The position numbers and the translations under genes are program-made. From assembly GCA_945957175.1 (NCBI GenBank), contig CAMFJL010000005.1:58744-122743 (forward strand): 64,000 bases of DNA. The letters are read 5' to 3'. Under the pieces are notes generated by a model that searched no databases, was not told the DNA's origin, and saw only the letters and a program-made list of their open reading frames with translations. The stretch is from an uncultured Legionellales bacterium. Its GTDB lineage: Bacteria; Pseudomonadota; Gammaproteobacteria; UBA1113. Position 1 is the stretch's first letter, and each line of letters begins with the position of its first letter. Positions 39,294-47,552 of this stretch are shown here, piece by piece.

Positions 39294-39572
39294 TTATAAG
39301 CCTAGCGTCTGTTGCTCAATAAGCTCGATATCCTGATCATCTACCAATACCTGGGGACTTGTATCGCTAGCTTCGCCTTGGTTACTCTCAAAACGCGGCT
39401 CAGGTGAAAGGACCAAATGAGCGCGCTTTGCAGGCGCAAAGAACAATGGCGCTCGGCTACTGGTAATGCTGTGATTGTCTCGTATATGAGCGTATTATCG
39501 CTGTGAGGCGCTAATATAAGCGAGCAATTGTGTTTAAGTGCCTTCAGTTGTAATCATTTGTGATATGTTCAT
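39294..39572 (-). pseudogene. Relic of a further repeat-family member
   Basis: Reading the minus strand from ATG 39572 gives MNISQMITTEGT, a stop, 12 codons, a second stop at 39497-39495, then 66 codons to a final TAA, all in one frame. The last part contains FFAPAKRAHLVLSPEPR and a Ser/Asp-rich ending. This matches the style of the family tails: a proline, a KR motif and SP dipeptides. The short beginning resembles the MKI-type starts of the family. I infer an internally deleted gene that has lost its repeat region. It keeps its own operator-like dyad upstream (39604-39617). Confidence 0.6.
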
Positions 39573-39603
39573 GGTGAGGTCTTACTGTATTTTATAGATA
39601 TAC

Positions 39604-39617
39604 GTTGCTTAGACAAC
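39604..39617. promoter_or_regulatory. Putative operator (locus motif, copy 4)
   Basis: GTTG-CTTAGA-CAAC lies 31 bases before the ATG of the relic gene on the minus strand. A perfect TATAAT (39632-39627, minus strand) with TTGCAT 16 bases further upstream makes a plausible promoter. It is the least complete copy of the motif. Confidence 0.45.
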
Positions 39618-39670
39618 CATATGGTAATTATAACACAGACAATTTTTTATGCAATTGCATATAAGCATAT

Positions 39671-39701
39671 TGTTGACAAGTCAACATTAATGTTGTATAA
39701 A
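39671..39701 (+). promoter_or_regulatory. Promoter-operator of repeat paralog 3
   Basis: TTGACA (39673-39678) and TATAAA (39696-39701) are 17 bases apart. The -35 is embedded in TGTTGACAAGTCAACA (39671-39686), with perfect 7-base arms around AA, the best copy of the locus motif. A further half-site ATGTTGT overlaps the -10 at 39690. Binding here would occlude RNA polymerase directly. The leader to the ATG is about 120 bases. Confidence 0.65.
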
Positions 39702-39825
39702 TTTTGTTATCCATTTGTGTATGACAGCATCATAGCCGAACGGTAACAAGATATCGACAAATCAGGCATATGAATCAGGCTATATCAAAATAGCTAGCCA
39801 TTATTAAAATAGAGAGAATAAAACG

Positions 39826-42090
39826 ATGACAATAAGCGTAAGTATACAGCAAGCCAATTATTTACATGTTGATATCACCTGGGGTGAATTCCATAGTGAT
39901 GAAATACATGCTCAAGGTCTGCAGTTGCTTGATTCTATGTTAATCGCATTCCCAGAACACTTTATTATTATTCATGCTGATACTCATTTAGCAAGTGCTG
40001 ATGCATTAGATGAATTAAGTAAAAAATTAGCCGGACGGATCATTTCCTTTTCGACAAACATGCCTGTCTCTTCACAAGTGCAATGGGTTCAGTATTTGGC
40101 TGCAGATACGAAACTTGCATTGTCACAAGCAACATCAAAAGAAACTGCAACTTTAATTGCAAAAACTATTAGCTATTCAGAGTCTTTATTATATGATGAT
40201 TTGGCACCTGATGTGCAATGTGCCATTACAGATGCTTTTCTAGCACGACAAAAAGAATTTGATGTACAACCATCGTATAAATTACCAGCTATTTTAGCGA
40301 TGTTAAAACATCCCCATCCCGATCGCCTCGTTAGATTAAGAGCAGGGCGTGCCCGGCCAGAGGACTATGCAGCTATTATTCGAGCTGTGCCTAGGACAGC
40401 TATCCTTTGGGTGCCTAAAAGTACAGATTCAGCTTTATGTATGGCCATAAAAGCGTTAGCAAGCGAAAGACGCCTTACCTTAGAAAGCGATATATCCGTA
40501 GATGTGGCGGTACTGATTGTAAGTTATTTGCCAATGTCCTGCACTTTGTTGTTACCCGCAGATATGTCTTTTGATGTGCAGCAAGCGATTGCTGCTCATC
40601 TTCCACGCGGGTGTACACTTGTGTTGAGCGCTCATACAACCTTAGCTCAAGCAAAGGCAATCGCTGAACTATTAAAACCCGGTCTTGTGTTGGCTGTGCC
40701 CAACAGGCTGTTACAAGAGGATGGAATGCTTTGTGAAAGTCACGATTGGCTTGCTGAAATCGAAAGTCTTCTAAAACCCCGTTTTTGCGATCTCAAGCTG
40801 CCTACAGGCATAGCCATAGAGGTTCTTCAAACGTGGGTAGAAAATATTTCCATAGGCTCTAGTATTGTATTATCTGAAGAAATGACCTCGGCAGAAATAG
40901 CTATACTTGCACCGGCCATAAGAAAAGCTGGCGGTAACCTCAAGCTAACAGGTGATATATCCACCCAGGCACTTGAAGCGTTAGGGGCAGGTCGGGAAGA
41001 TGAGGGCATGGGGCTGAGTGTATGTCTTCATCCACGAACATCCATAGCTTCAGCTAAGGTCGTTGTGTCGATGCTTGGAAGGCGAGACATACTTTGGTTG
41101 GCCCATAGCTTGATGCCTATTGAATATAGTCACCAAACTGACATGATTTTAGAAGCCTATGCCAGTGTTATCGGTGACTTAGCCGCAGGTCAAAGTCTTG
41201 GATTCTTAACCGGTTTGAATAATCTGCCGCTTGAGGGTTTCGCTCATATTATCAAACAATTGCCATCAGGTGTTATTTTAAGACCTGCATCATATACGCA
41301 AGAGCATGCTTTGAGAGTAATGGCCCAAACCTTACAGCCTGGATGTATTTTTGAAATACCTGGGACTTTATTAAATAAAAGAAAAGACATTTGCTTATCT
41401 ATTGCTGGACGGTTAACTGCGGGGGTTTTATTAAGATTGCCGCGTAAACCAGGATTTCAGAATATGAGGGATCTTCAAGCAGTCATGCAGCCAGGTGCTA
41501 TTTTGGATTTGTCAGCATTTGGTGTCAATTTCCTTGATAGGATTTGTGCATGGATTAAAACATTACGTGCTGAAAGTGTTATTGCCTTTTCAGACTATTT
41601 AGTCAAGGAAATCAAACAGCAATATTTCAATACATTTTTCTTTGTTTTACCTGAAGAGATACGTACATCATCTATGCACGCCGCATTAGAATCCGCGGCA
41701 TTACAAGCGTGTCATGAGGTATTGATGATACTTGTAAAAACATTACCAAATACTGTCAATATTGTATTATCATCCGATGTCGATGATGCCACTAAACAAG
41801 TGTTAAGCTCAGTTCTATCACCTGAGCTTTCTTCGGGTAAAGGAAAAAGATTGGAGCCTAGTCGTGTCAGTGATGAATCTTCGTCCTCATCTACGCCTGC
41901 GAAAAGACAGAGAACGCCCAATTCAGGTGCTAGCACGGTGAGTGCAAAGATGCTGCATGAGTCTGCCTTACCCGTGAATAACATAGCGGCATTATTTGGT
42001 ACACGTACTCGGGTAACGCGATCAGCATCACGTACTAGACAGAACCAGTTAGCTCATGCTTTAGCATCAGACCAAAAGCAAAGGCCTTAA
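39826..42090 (+). CDS. Repeat-containing large protein, paralog 3
   Basis: The 754-residue member of the same family, transcribed away from the other two. The N-terminus MTISVSIQQANYLHVDITWG parallels their beta-rich starts. Repeats of about 26 residues run from about residue 90 to 640 and are clearest at residues 205-300 (YLPMSCTLLLPADMSFDV followed by HLPRGCTLVLSAHTTLAQ). The tail of about 90 residues is Ser/Thr-rich with AKRQRTP at 692-698, a K-R-x-R basic cluster next to a TP site. A second basic stretch (TRTRVTRSASRTRQ) follows. No catalytic motif, signal peptide or membrane segment is visible. Function is unknown. Confidence 0.8.
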   Translation: MTISVSIQQANYLHVDITWGEFHSDEIHAQGLQLLDSMLIAFPEHFIIIHADTHLASADALDELSKKLAGRIISFSTNMPVSSQVQWVQYLAADTKLALSQATSKETATLIAKTISYSESLLYDDLAPDVQCAITDAFLARQKEFDVQPSYKLPAILAMLKHPHPDRLVRLRAGRARPEDYAAIIRAVPRTAILWVPKSTDSALCMAIKALASERRLTLESDISVDVAVLIVSYLPMSCTLLLPADMSFDVQQAIAAHLPRGCTLVLSAHTTLAQAKAIAELLKPGLVLAVPNRLLQEDGMLCESHDWLAEIESLLKPRFCDLKLPTGIAIEVLQTWVENISIGSSIVLSEEMTSAEIAILAPAIRKAGGNLKLTGDISTQALEALGAGREDEGMGLSVCLHPRTSIASAKVVVSMLGRRDILWLAHSLMPIEYSHQTDMILEAYASVIGDLAAGQSLGFLTGLNNLPLEGFAHIIKQLPSGVILRPASYTQEHALRVMAQTLQPGCIFEIPGTLLNKRKDICLSIAGRLTAGVLLRLPRKPGFQNMRDLQAVMQPGAILDLSAFGVNFLDRICAWIKTLRAESVIAFSDYLVKEIKQQYFNTFFFVLPEEIRTSSMHAALESAALQACHEVLMILVKTLPNTVNIVLSSDVDDATKQVLSSVLSPELSSGKGKRLEPSRVSDESSSSSTPAKRQRTPNSGASTVSAKMLHESALPVNNIAALFGTRTRVTRSASRTRQNQLAHALASDQKQRP

Positions 42091-42238
42091 ACTCGGTTGA
42101 CTTAATTATCGTTATCAGAAGGTGGTGGCAAATGAAACAAGGTAAATATTTTATCAGGTGCTTCAATTGAAATATCGCGAGTAGGCATGTATGCTCTGAT
42201 TTTTAAATATAGCGCGAGATTAAGTTAGGAGATAGTTG

Positions 42239-43612
42239 ATGACACAATGGGATACAGCAACACTTCGTCAAATGGATTTTGATCATTATTTACATCCATT
42301 TAGCGATATGCAAGATTTAAAGCAAGTCGGCACGCGTATCATAGTTAAAGGCGAAGGCTGTTATATATGGGATAGTGAAGGTAATAAAATCCTGGATAGC
42401 ATGTCGGGTATGTCTTGTGTCAATATGGGATATAGTCAACCTGCTTTAATTGATGCAGCCAATGCGCAATTTGCTCAATTACCTTTTTATACGAGTTTCT
42501 TTAAAACGGCCACATTGCCGGCGATTGAACTTGCAACCTTGCTTGCTGAGATTGCCCCCGCGGGCTATGAGCGCGTATTCTTCACCAACTCAGGTTCTGA
42601 AGCCAATGACACTATGATTCGGATGGTTAGACGTTATTGGGACATTATGGGTAAACCGAATAAAAAAACAATTATTACTCGCTGGAATGCCTATCATGGT
42701 AGCACGATTGCTGCGGCGTCAATGAGTGGTATGGTATCTATGCATGATAAAGGTTGGATCCCCATACCGGGTATTGTTCATATTGATCAGCCGTATCAGT
42801 TAGAGCATGGCTTACCAGGCGAGTCAGAAACGGATTTTGCACTGCGCGCAGCGTCTTGGTTGGAAGATAAAATAAAAGCCATTGGCCCCGATAATATCGC
42901 TGCATTTGTGGGTGAGCCTGCACAAATGGCAGGAGGAGCCGTTATTCCACCGCCAGGTTATTGGCAAAAAATACAGGAAATTTGTAGGCGTTACGATATT
43001 TTACTTGTAAGTGACGATGTCATTTGTTCATTTGGCCGCCTAGGCAAATGGTTTGGGTTTCAACATCCAAGGATTGATATCCAGCCTGATTTGGTCGTCG
43101 TTGCTAAGGCAATGACAAATGCTTATTTTCCATTAGCTGGTGTCATTCTTAGTCAAGGTGTCGGCGATGTATTGGTCAATCAGGGGGGGACATTTAATCA
43201 TGGTTTTACTTATACAGGACACCCAGTTGCTGCTGCCGTAGGAATGGCTACGATTCGACTAATGCAACAGACAAATATTTTAGAAACATTAGAAAGCACA
43301 ACGATACCTTATTTCAATCAGGCCTTTAAACAGCTAAGTGATCATCCTCTCATTGACCATGCTGAGACTTTGGGTATGATGGCTGGCTTTGTCCTATATC
43401 AGGACAAAGCTAAAAAAATACATTTCCCTGATCCACAAAAGATTGCGGTTATGTGCCAACAGCTATGTTATCAACACGGCGTTGTCATGCGTCCTGCAGG
43501 TACGCGAATGGCGTGTGCGCCACCTTTAATTATCAATGAAGCTCAGATAGATGAAATGATCGTGAAAATTCGTCATGCCTTGGATGCAACCCTAAAGGCA
43601 GCAAATCTATAA
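42239..43612 (+). CDS. Class III pyridoxal-phosphate aminotransferase (omega-transaminase type)
   Basis: The 457-residue enzyme resembles the putrescine/omega-amino acid:pyruvate aminotransferases. Motifs are VFFTNSGSEANDTMIRMVRR (PLP phosphate contact), WNAYHGSTIAAASMSGM, the Asp of LLVSDDVICSFGRLG, and the Schiff-base Lys290 in VVVAKAMTNAYFPLAG. The substrate could be putrescine, beta-alanine or another terminal amine; sequence alone does not decide. AGGAG lies 7 bases before ATG 42239; an in-frame TTG lies 3 bases upstream. It appears monocistronic. Confidence 0.88.
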   Translation: MTQWDTATLRQMDFDHYLHPFSDMQDLKQVGTRIIVKGEGCYIWDSEGNKILDSMSGMSCVNMGYSQPALIDAANAQFAQLPFYTSFFKTATLPAIELATLLAEIAPAGYERVFFTNSGSEANDTMIRMVRRYWDIMGKPNKKTIITRWNAYHGSTIAAASMSGMVSMHDKGWIPIPGIVHIDQPYQLEHGLPGESETDFALRAASWLEDKIKAIGPDNIAAFVGEPAQMAGGAVIPPPGYWQKIQEICRRYDILLVSDDVICSFGRLGKWFGFQHPRIDIQPDLVVVAKAMTNAYFPLAGVILSQGVGDVLVNQGGTFNHGFTYTGHPVAAAVGMATIRLMQQTNILETLESTTIPYFNQAFKQLSDHPLIDHAETLGMMAGFVLYQDKAKKIHFPDPQKIAVMCQQLCYQHGVVMRPAGTRMACAPPLIINEAQIDEMIVKIRHALDATLKAANL

Positions 43613-43635
43613 GAGTACTCTTTACGTGAGATGGT

Positions 43636-43666
43636 GCTACGGAGGCGCCATCAAGCCATCCGTAGC
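43636..43666. other. Intergenic hairpin after the aminotransferase gene
   Basis: GCTACGGA (43636-43643) and TCCGTAGC (43659-43666) form a perfect 8-base stem with a 15-base loop between converging genes. No U-run follows, so a Rho-independent terminator is not supported. Confidence 0.5.
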
Positions 43667-43745
43667 AATGGCATGGGTGGTTGCCCCTACAAGCATAATC
43701 CCACGAGCTTGAAATCCAGTGTTTTGAGAGACTTGGTGTATATAC

Positions 43746-44819
43746 CTAAACTGCTTTTGCTTTTTTCAAATTAAAACTTACTTTAACAGGTAGGCCTTGC
43801 AAATCTTGATAGTGCGGAATCGCTTGTAATGGCTTGACAACCACAACTATCATGACAGTCCGCGACCCAATGGCGCCAGCTAAATCTTCAGGGAGCCGTT
43901 TAGTCAGCTTGGGTGCGGTTGCAACAACGCCTTTGATACGTTCGCCCGCGGGAAATTTAATAGTCACTTTTTGACCTATGTTAGTATACTTTCCGTATTT
44001 AGGATCAAGAAATGCTGAAATGGTCGGTTCAATATCGGTTGTTTCTAACAAGATAGGCGAGCCAGCTGATAAAAACTCGCCAACAGATGAATAGATATCA
44101 ATGATTTTACCAGTGATAGGCGCAGTCACTTTAAGCTGGGTTTCTTCTAATGATAAGGCTTGCTTTTGCTGCTGTAATTGATCCCCTTGGTTAAGATAAC
44201 TTCCAGGCGTCATAAGTGTTCTTACTTTATTGGATTGGAGCTCAGCAATCGCAATTTTAGCATTTTGAACGGCAAGCTCAGCATCGAGTAGTTGTTGCTT
44301 GGCTATAGCATATTCATTAATATCAAGCTCTTGCTCATCACGCAGCTTTTGTGCAATGGCCATTTGGGCTCGATGGAATTCCAGTGACTGTAAGGCAATG
44401 GCAAGTTTTTTCTGAAGTTCAGACGCGATATCAGCTACTTGATCACTGCTTACTTGCATATATTGAGACATAGCCGCTTTGAGTTCAAGCTGCCGTTGCT
44501 GTAGCTTAGGATCTTGCAATTCGGCAACCAATGCATTTTCTTTAACAGTATCACCATTTTGTACATAAATGGCTTTCACAAAGCCGTCATGTGCTGTGCG
44601 TATGGTGGTTTGATTATAGGAGATGTAACCTGGTGCTATGATAGTGAATAATTCATTTCCCATGTTGAATAGCACATAAATAAAGGGGCTTAGGACAACC
44701 AAGAGAATAAGATACCAGCGAAGCCTGGGTGCTTTACGCTTATTTTGTGCATAGTCGATTTGAACATGATGCGCATGTTCTGGCGAAAGTTGTTTTTGTG
44801 AGCGGAAGCTTACTTTCAT
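43746..44819 (-). CDS. HlyD-like periplasmic adaptor/membrane fusion protein
   Basis: The 357-residue protein has a cytoplasmic N-terminus and one membrane segment at about residues 35-56. A lipoyl-like half-motif (IRTAHDGFVKAIYVQNGDTVKENALVAEL) is followed by a coiled-coil hairpin at about residues 100-200. A second lipoyl half (LKVTAPITGKIIDIYSSVGEFLSAG) and a beta-barrel complete the layout of HlyD/Alg44-type proteins. It follows the glycosyltransferase gene by 2 bases. In such units the adaptor probably helps move or modify the polymer across the envelope. No outer-membrane component is adjacent. Confidence 0.82.
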   Translation of the reverse strand: MKVSFRSQKQLSPEHAHHVQIDYAQNKRKAPRLRWYLILLVVLSPFIYVLFNMGNELFTIIAPGYISYNQTTIRTAHDGFVKAIYVQNGDTVKENALVAELQDPKLQQRQLELKAAMSQYMQVSSDQVADIASELQKKLAIALQSLEFHRAQMAIAQKLRDEQELDINEYAIAKQQLLDAELAVQNAKIAIAELQSNKVRTLMTPGSYLNQGDQLQQQKQALSLEETQLKVTAPITGKIIDIYSSVGEFLSAGSPILLETTDIEPTISAFLDPKYGKYTNIGQKVTIKFPAGERIKGVVATAPKLTKRLPEDLAGAIGSRTVMIVVVVKPLQAIPHYQDLQGLPVKVSFNLKKAKAV

Positions 44820-44821
44820 CG

Positions 44822-46156
44822 TTAAAACTTAGATTTCTTGAGTACCCACCATGGTGCCATTGCAGTGTCTTGATGACTATGCAAGAATAACTCGCTTAGC
44901 ACGGCAACACCCGCCCAAAGTCTTGAGACGAAAGTATAACATGGTAATAAACCAAGGCACCACCAGAAACTCAAATCATAGCGCTTACGCTCGGAGATAA
45001 TGAGCATGTATTCGGCATAACTTATAAGACTGATGATAAGATAAAATAAATAAATAAGCATGAGGACAAAAGCGATCATATAACCAGCTTGGGTAATCAT
45101 CAGATATGCTAAAAAGACAATGACAATCAGTGGGAAAACAATCTGAAAAACGAGCCCAGTCCATACCATCATAAAAAAGTTAATCCAACCGATTTGCGAG
45201 GGTTTAAAGCTTTGCCAGTGCTTTCTTGCATAAATATAATATAAGTCACCTTCCCAGCGAAGGCGTTGTTTGAAATAACCCCACCAGGTATCAGGTGCGT
45301 CTGTTAATGCTATGATTTTAGGATTGAAAACAATTTGAAACGCAGGATGTGCACCAAAGAAATTCTTTAAACGCATAGTGATGTCTAAATCTTCTGCTGA
45401 GCCACTATCCCAGCCTAATATGCGTCGGAGAATCGTTGTTCGAAATAAACCAAATGCGCCAGAAATGTTATTGACTGCATTGATTTCGCTAAGACCAGTT
45501 TTCCCCGCATGAATAGATAACATATATTCAAGCGCTTGCAAGCGTGTGATGATATTTTTTTTAGCATTGCGGACGCGTAAGGCGCCAGCTATTGCAATGA
45601 CATTATTATCTGTAAATGTTTGTGTCGCTTGCCACAAGACATCATTATCGCAAGAGGTATCGCCATCGAGTACCAACACCAAAGGATTTTTAACGAGTTG
45701 TAATCCGCTATTGAGCGAAGAAACACGTCCACCACGTTTCCATTTAGGTAATACGATAAGTTCACGATCCACGCGTTTAGCATAGCGTTTTTTAAGGGCA
45801 AGCGCTGATTGATAAGTTTCTTGGTTGGTTTTTGCGCCGTCAATGATCGCAATGATTTGAATAAATCCAGGATAGTTTTGTTCAAGGACAGAAATGATAG
45901 ATTTGTGAACGTCTTTACCTTCGGAATAACAGGTGATCAGTATGGACCATTTAGGGTATTGGGTTGTTGCAATGAGGGGATAACGCCACCTACGCCATGC
46001 ATATAGGAGAATACAAAGCCAAACCAATAAGGTTAGAGGCAGTTCAAACAGGAGTACGAAAGGCATGTAGCGCCATACGTCAGCTTCTGGCGCGGTATGG
46101 ATAAGGGTTGTGTAAGTGTATGTGAACCAGCTGCTGATGGCCAACCACAAACTCAT
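44822..46156 (-). CDS. Processive family 2 glycosyltransferase (BcsA/Alg8-like)
   Basis: The 444-residue membrane enzyme has two N-terminal hydrophobic stretches, a cytosolic GT-A domain and four or so C-terminal membrane segments. Catalytic motifs are SILITCYSEG, IIDGAKTN, the DxD motif D164-G-D166, EDLD at 255-258 and QRLRW at 297-301. These are the D,D,D,QxxRW pattern of processive beta-glycan synthases such as cellulose, hyaluronan, PNAG and alginate synthases. The sugar donor cannot be deduced. Its start overlaps the stop of the upstream regulator-like gene by four bases (ATGA). There is no PilZ domain in this chain. Confidence 0.9.
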   Translation of the reverse strand: MSLWLAISSWFTYTYTTLIHTAPEADVWRYMPFVLLFELPLTLLVWLCILLYAWRRWRYPLIATTQYPKWSILITCYSEGKDVHKSIISVLEQNYPGFIQIIAIIDGAKTNQETYQSALALKKRYAKRVDRELIVLPKWKRGGRVSSLNSGLQLVKNPLVLVLDGDTSCDNDVLWQATQTFTDNNVIAIAGALRVRNAKKNIITRLQALEYMLSIHAGKTGLSEINAVNNISGAFGLFRTTILRRILGWDSGSAEDLDITMRLKNFFGAHPAFQIVFNPKIIALTDAPDTWWGYFKQRLRWEGDLYYIYARKHWQSFKPSQIGWINFFMMVWTGLVFQIVFPLIVIVFLAYLMITQAGYMIAFVLMLIYLFYLIISLISYAEYMLIISERKRYDLSFWWCLGLLPCYTFVSRLWAGVAVLSELFLHSHQDTAMAPWWVLKKSKF

Positions 46157-47532
46157 GATGTTATTTTACCTTCTAGCTGGTGCATTAAGGTTTTTGCTTG
46201 TTCATGGTTTAGATCCAGTTCAGACGATAGGAGATATCCAATTTGAAATGCAATTTGTGAGCCATCTTCTTGTTTGGTGGCGTCACTAATGGCACGTAAG
46301 CGTTTGACCAATATTTCACAGCCATCTGCGGGTGTTTCTGGTAATAATAACCATAAAAGATTGGTACTGGTCCGAGTGCTTAAATCAGTTGTACGGATAA
46401 GTTCACGCATGCGTTCGGCAACACCCTCAATAAGCTGATGCGTAAAGCCAAAACCAAAATGTTGTGTTAATGCTTCAACTTGGTCGATATGAATAAGCAT
46501 GAGCGCGAAGTGGTGGGTTTTATAGCGTGCGGCCATCTGCAAATACCAGTTTAACCAGTATTCAAAATACTGTGGCGTAATGAAATTAAGATGATCAAGC
46601 AGCGCATAGACATCCACAACAGTGTTATTCATGACACTCATAGTTGCCAACTTGGTGAGCGTATATTCATGAATTGAAATGACACTTAAGCTTTCAGTAG
46701 GATTTTTTTCATGGCATTGTAAGCATTCGGCGACAACATCAGGTTCTAAAAAATTTTGCCCGCAGTCATGGCAATGATAGTCTTCAATCGGACGATCGTA
46801 GTCGCTTCCTATATGGCGAAGCACTGTATGACAACGGGGACAACTCATTTGTTGACCGTGAATGAATTCCGTTTGCAAACCGACATAACCACAAGTAAAG
46901 CAGTGATAGAAATCTGCTTGCTCAATATGAATGCTGTGGCAATTTGTGCAGGTATCTATGTAGTTAAGATGTCCTGTATCACAATGCGGGCAAAGCCGAA
47001 TACGGTCGATAAGCTGTGTGCTTACGATCAACTTACGTTCCTGAAGACTTTTTAGCCAAACCCAAGTTTGAATGCTTGGATCAAGTGTCTCAAGAAGTGG
47101 GTAGCGAAATAAGCTTGGACTTTGCCAATCTTGTATAGGTTTTATGGATTTATGTTGGCGTGTTAATAATAATCGCAAGAGGTTACTATCTTTATCGTCG
47201 GCAAGTATTGGCGGCAGTGTTTGAATAATTTGCTGAATATCGTGAGCAAGTTCACACGCCTTTTCAAAACTGTCAACTTTGGCATCCATGATTTCGGTTA
47301 AGTAAGAGCCAAGATCCAGGTAATGAAAAATGGGTAGCAATGACCAGCGCGCATGTTGGCGAATTTGCTCGCATAACGCAATTATTTTTTCATCTAAGGC
47401 TTTGCCTACCAGGATAAAATCAAGCGGTCCCGAGTGTTCGAGTACGGTGCTTATGTCGCAGGTAAAGGGATAGTCGCCAGGTAAGCCCTCTAAGTCTTGT
47501 GCCGGTGTGTCCGCAAAATAAATGAAATCCAT
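46153..47532 (-). CDS. TackOD1 zinc-ribbon protein with degenerate GGDEF-like domain
   Basis: The 459-residue protein has an N-terminal receiver-like fold (residues 1-115) and a central cysteine-rich region (about 180-285). That region has CPHC, CTNC, CFTC, CPRC, CHDC and CLQC pairs and matches my recollection of the TackOD1 metal-binding output domain. The C-terminal domain is GGDEF-like: ALMLIHIDQVEALTQHFGF is followed by DLSTRTSTNLLWLLLPET. The GGDEF signature itself is replaced by RTSTNLL, so cyclase activity is not expected. It precedes and overlaps the glycosyltransferase gene, suggesting it senses or controls glycan synthesis. Confidence 0.75.
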   Translation of the reverse strand: MDFIYFADTPAQDLEGLPGDYPFTCDISTVLEHSGPLDFILVGKALDEKIIALCEQIRQHARWSLLPIFHYLDLGSYLTEIMDAKVDSFEKACELAHDIQQIIQTLPPILADDKDSNLLRLLLTRQHKSIKPIQDWQSPSLFRYPLLETLDPSIQTWVWLKSLQERKLIVSTQLIDRIRLCPHCDTGHLNYIDTCTNCHSIHIEQADFYHCFTCGYVGLQTEFIHGQQMSCPRCHTVLRHIGSDYDRPIEDYHCHDCGQNFLEPDVVAECLQCHEKNPTESLSVISIHEYTLTKLATMSVMNNTVVDVYALLDHLNFITPQYFEYWLNWYLQMAARYKTHHFALMLIHIDQVEALTQHFGFGFTHQLIEGVAERMRELIRTTDLSTRTSTNLLWLLLPETPADGCEILVKRLRAISDATKQEDGSQIAFQIGYLLSSELDLNHEQAKTLMHQLEGKITS

Positions 47533-47552
47533 GTCGTTTTACCTTAAAATGA

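Noticed and set aside
43636..43666. Intergenic hairpin as a Rho-independent terminator
   Set aside because: The stem is good but there is no U-run on either side.
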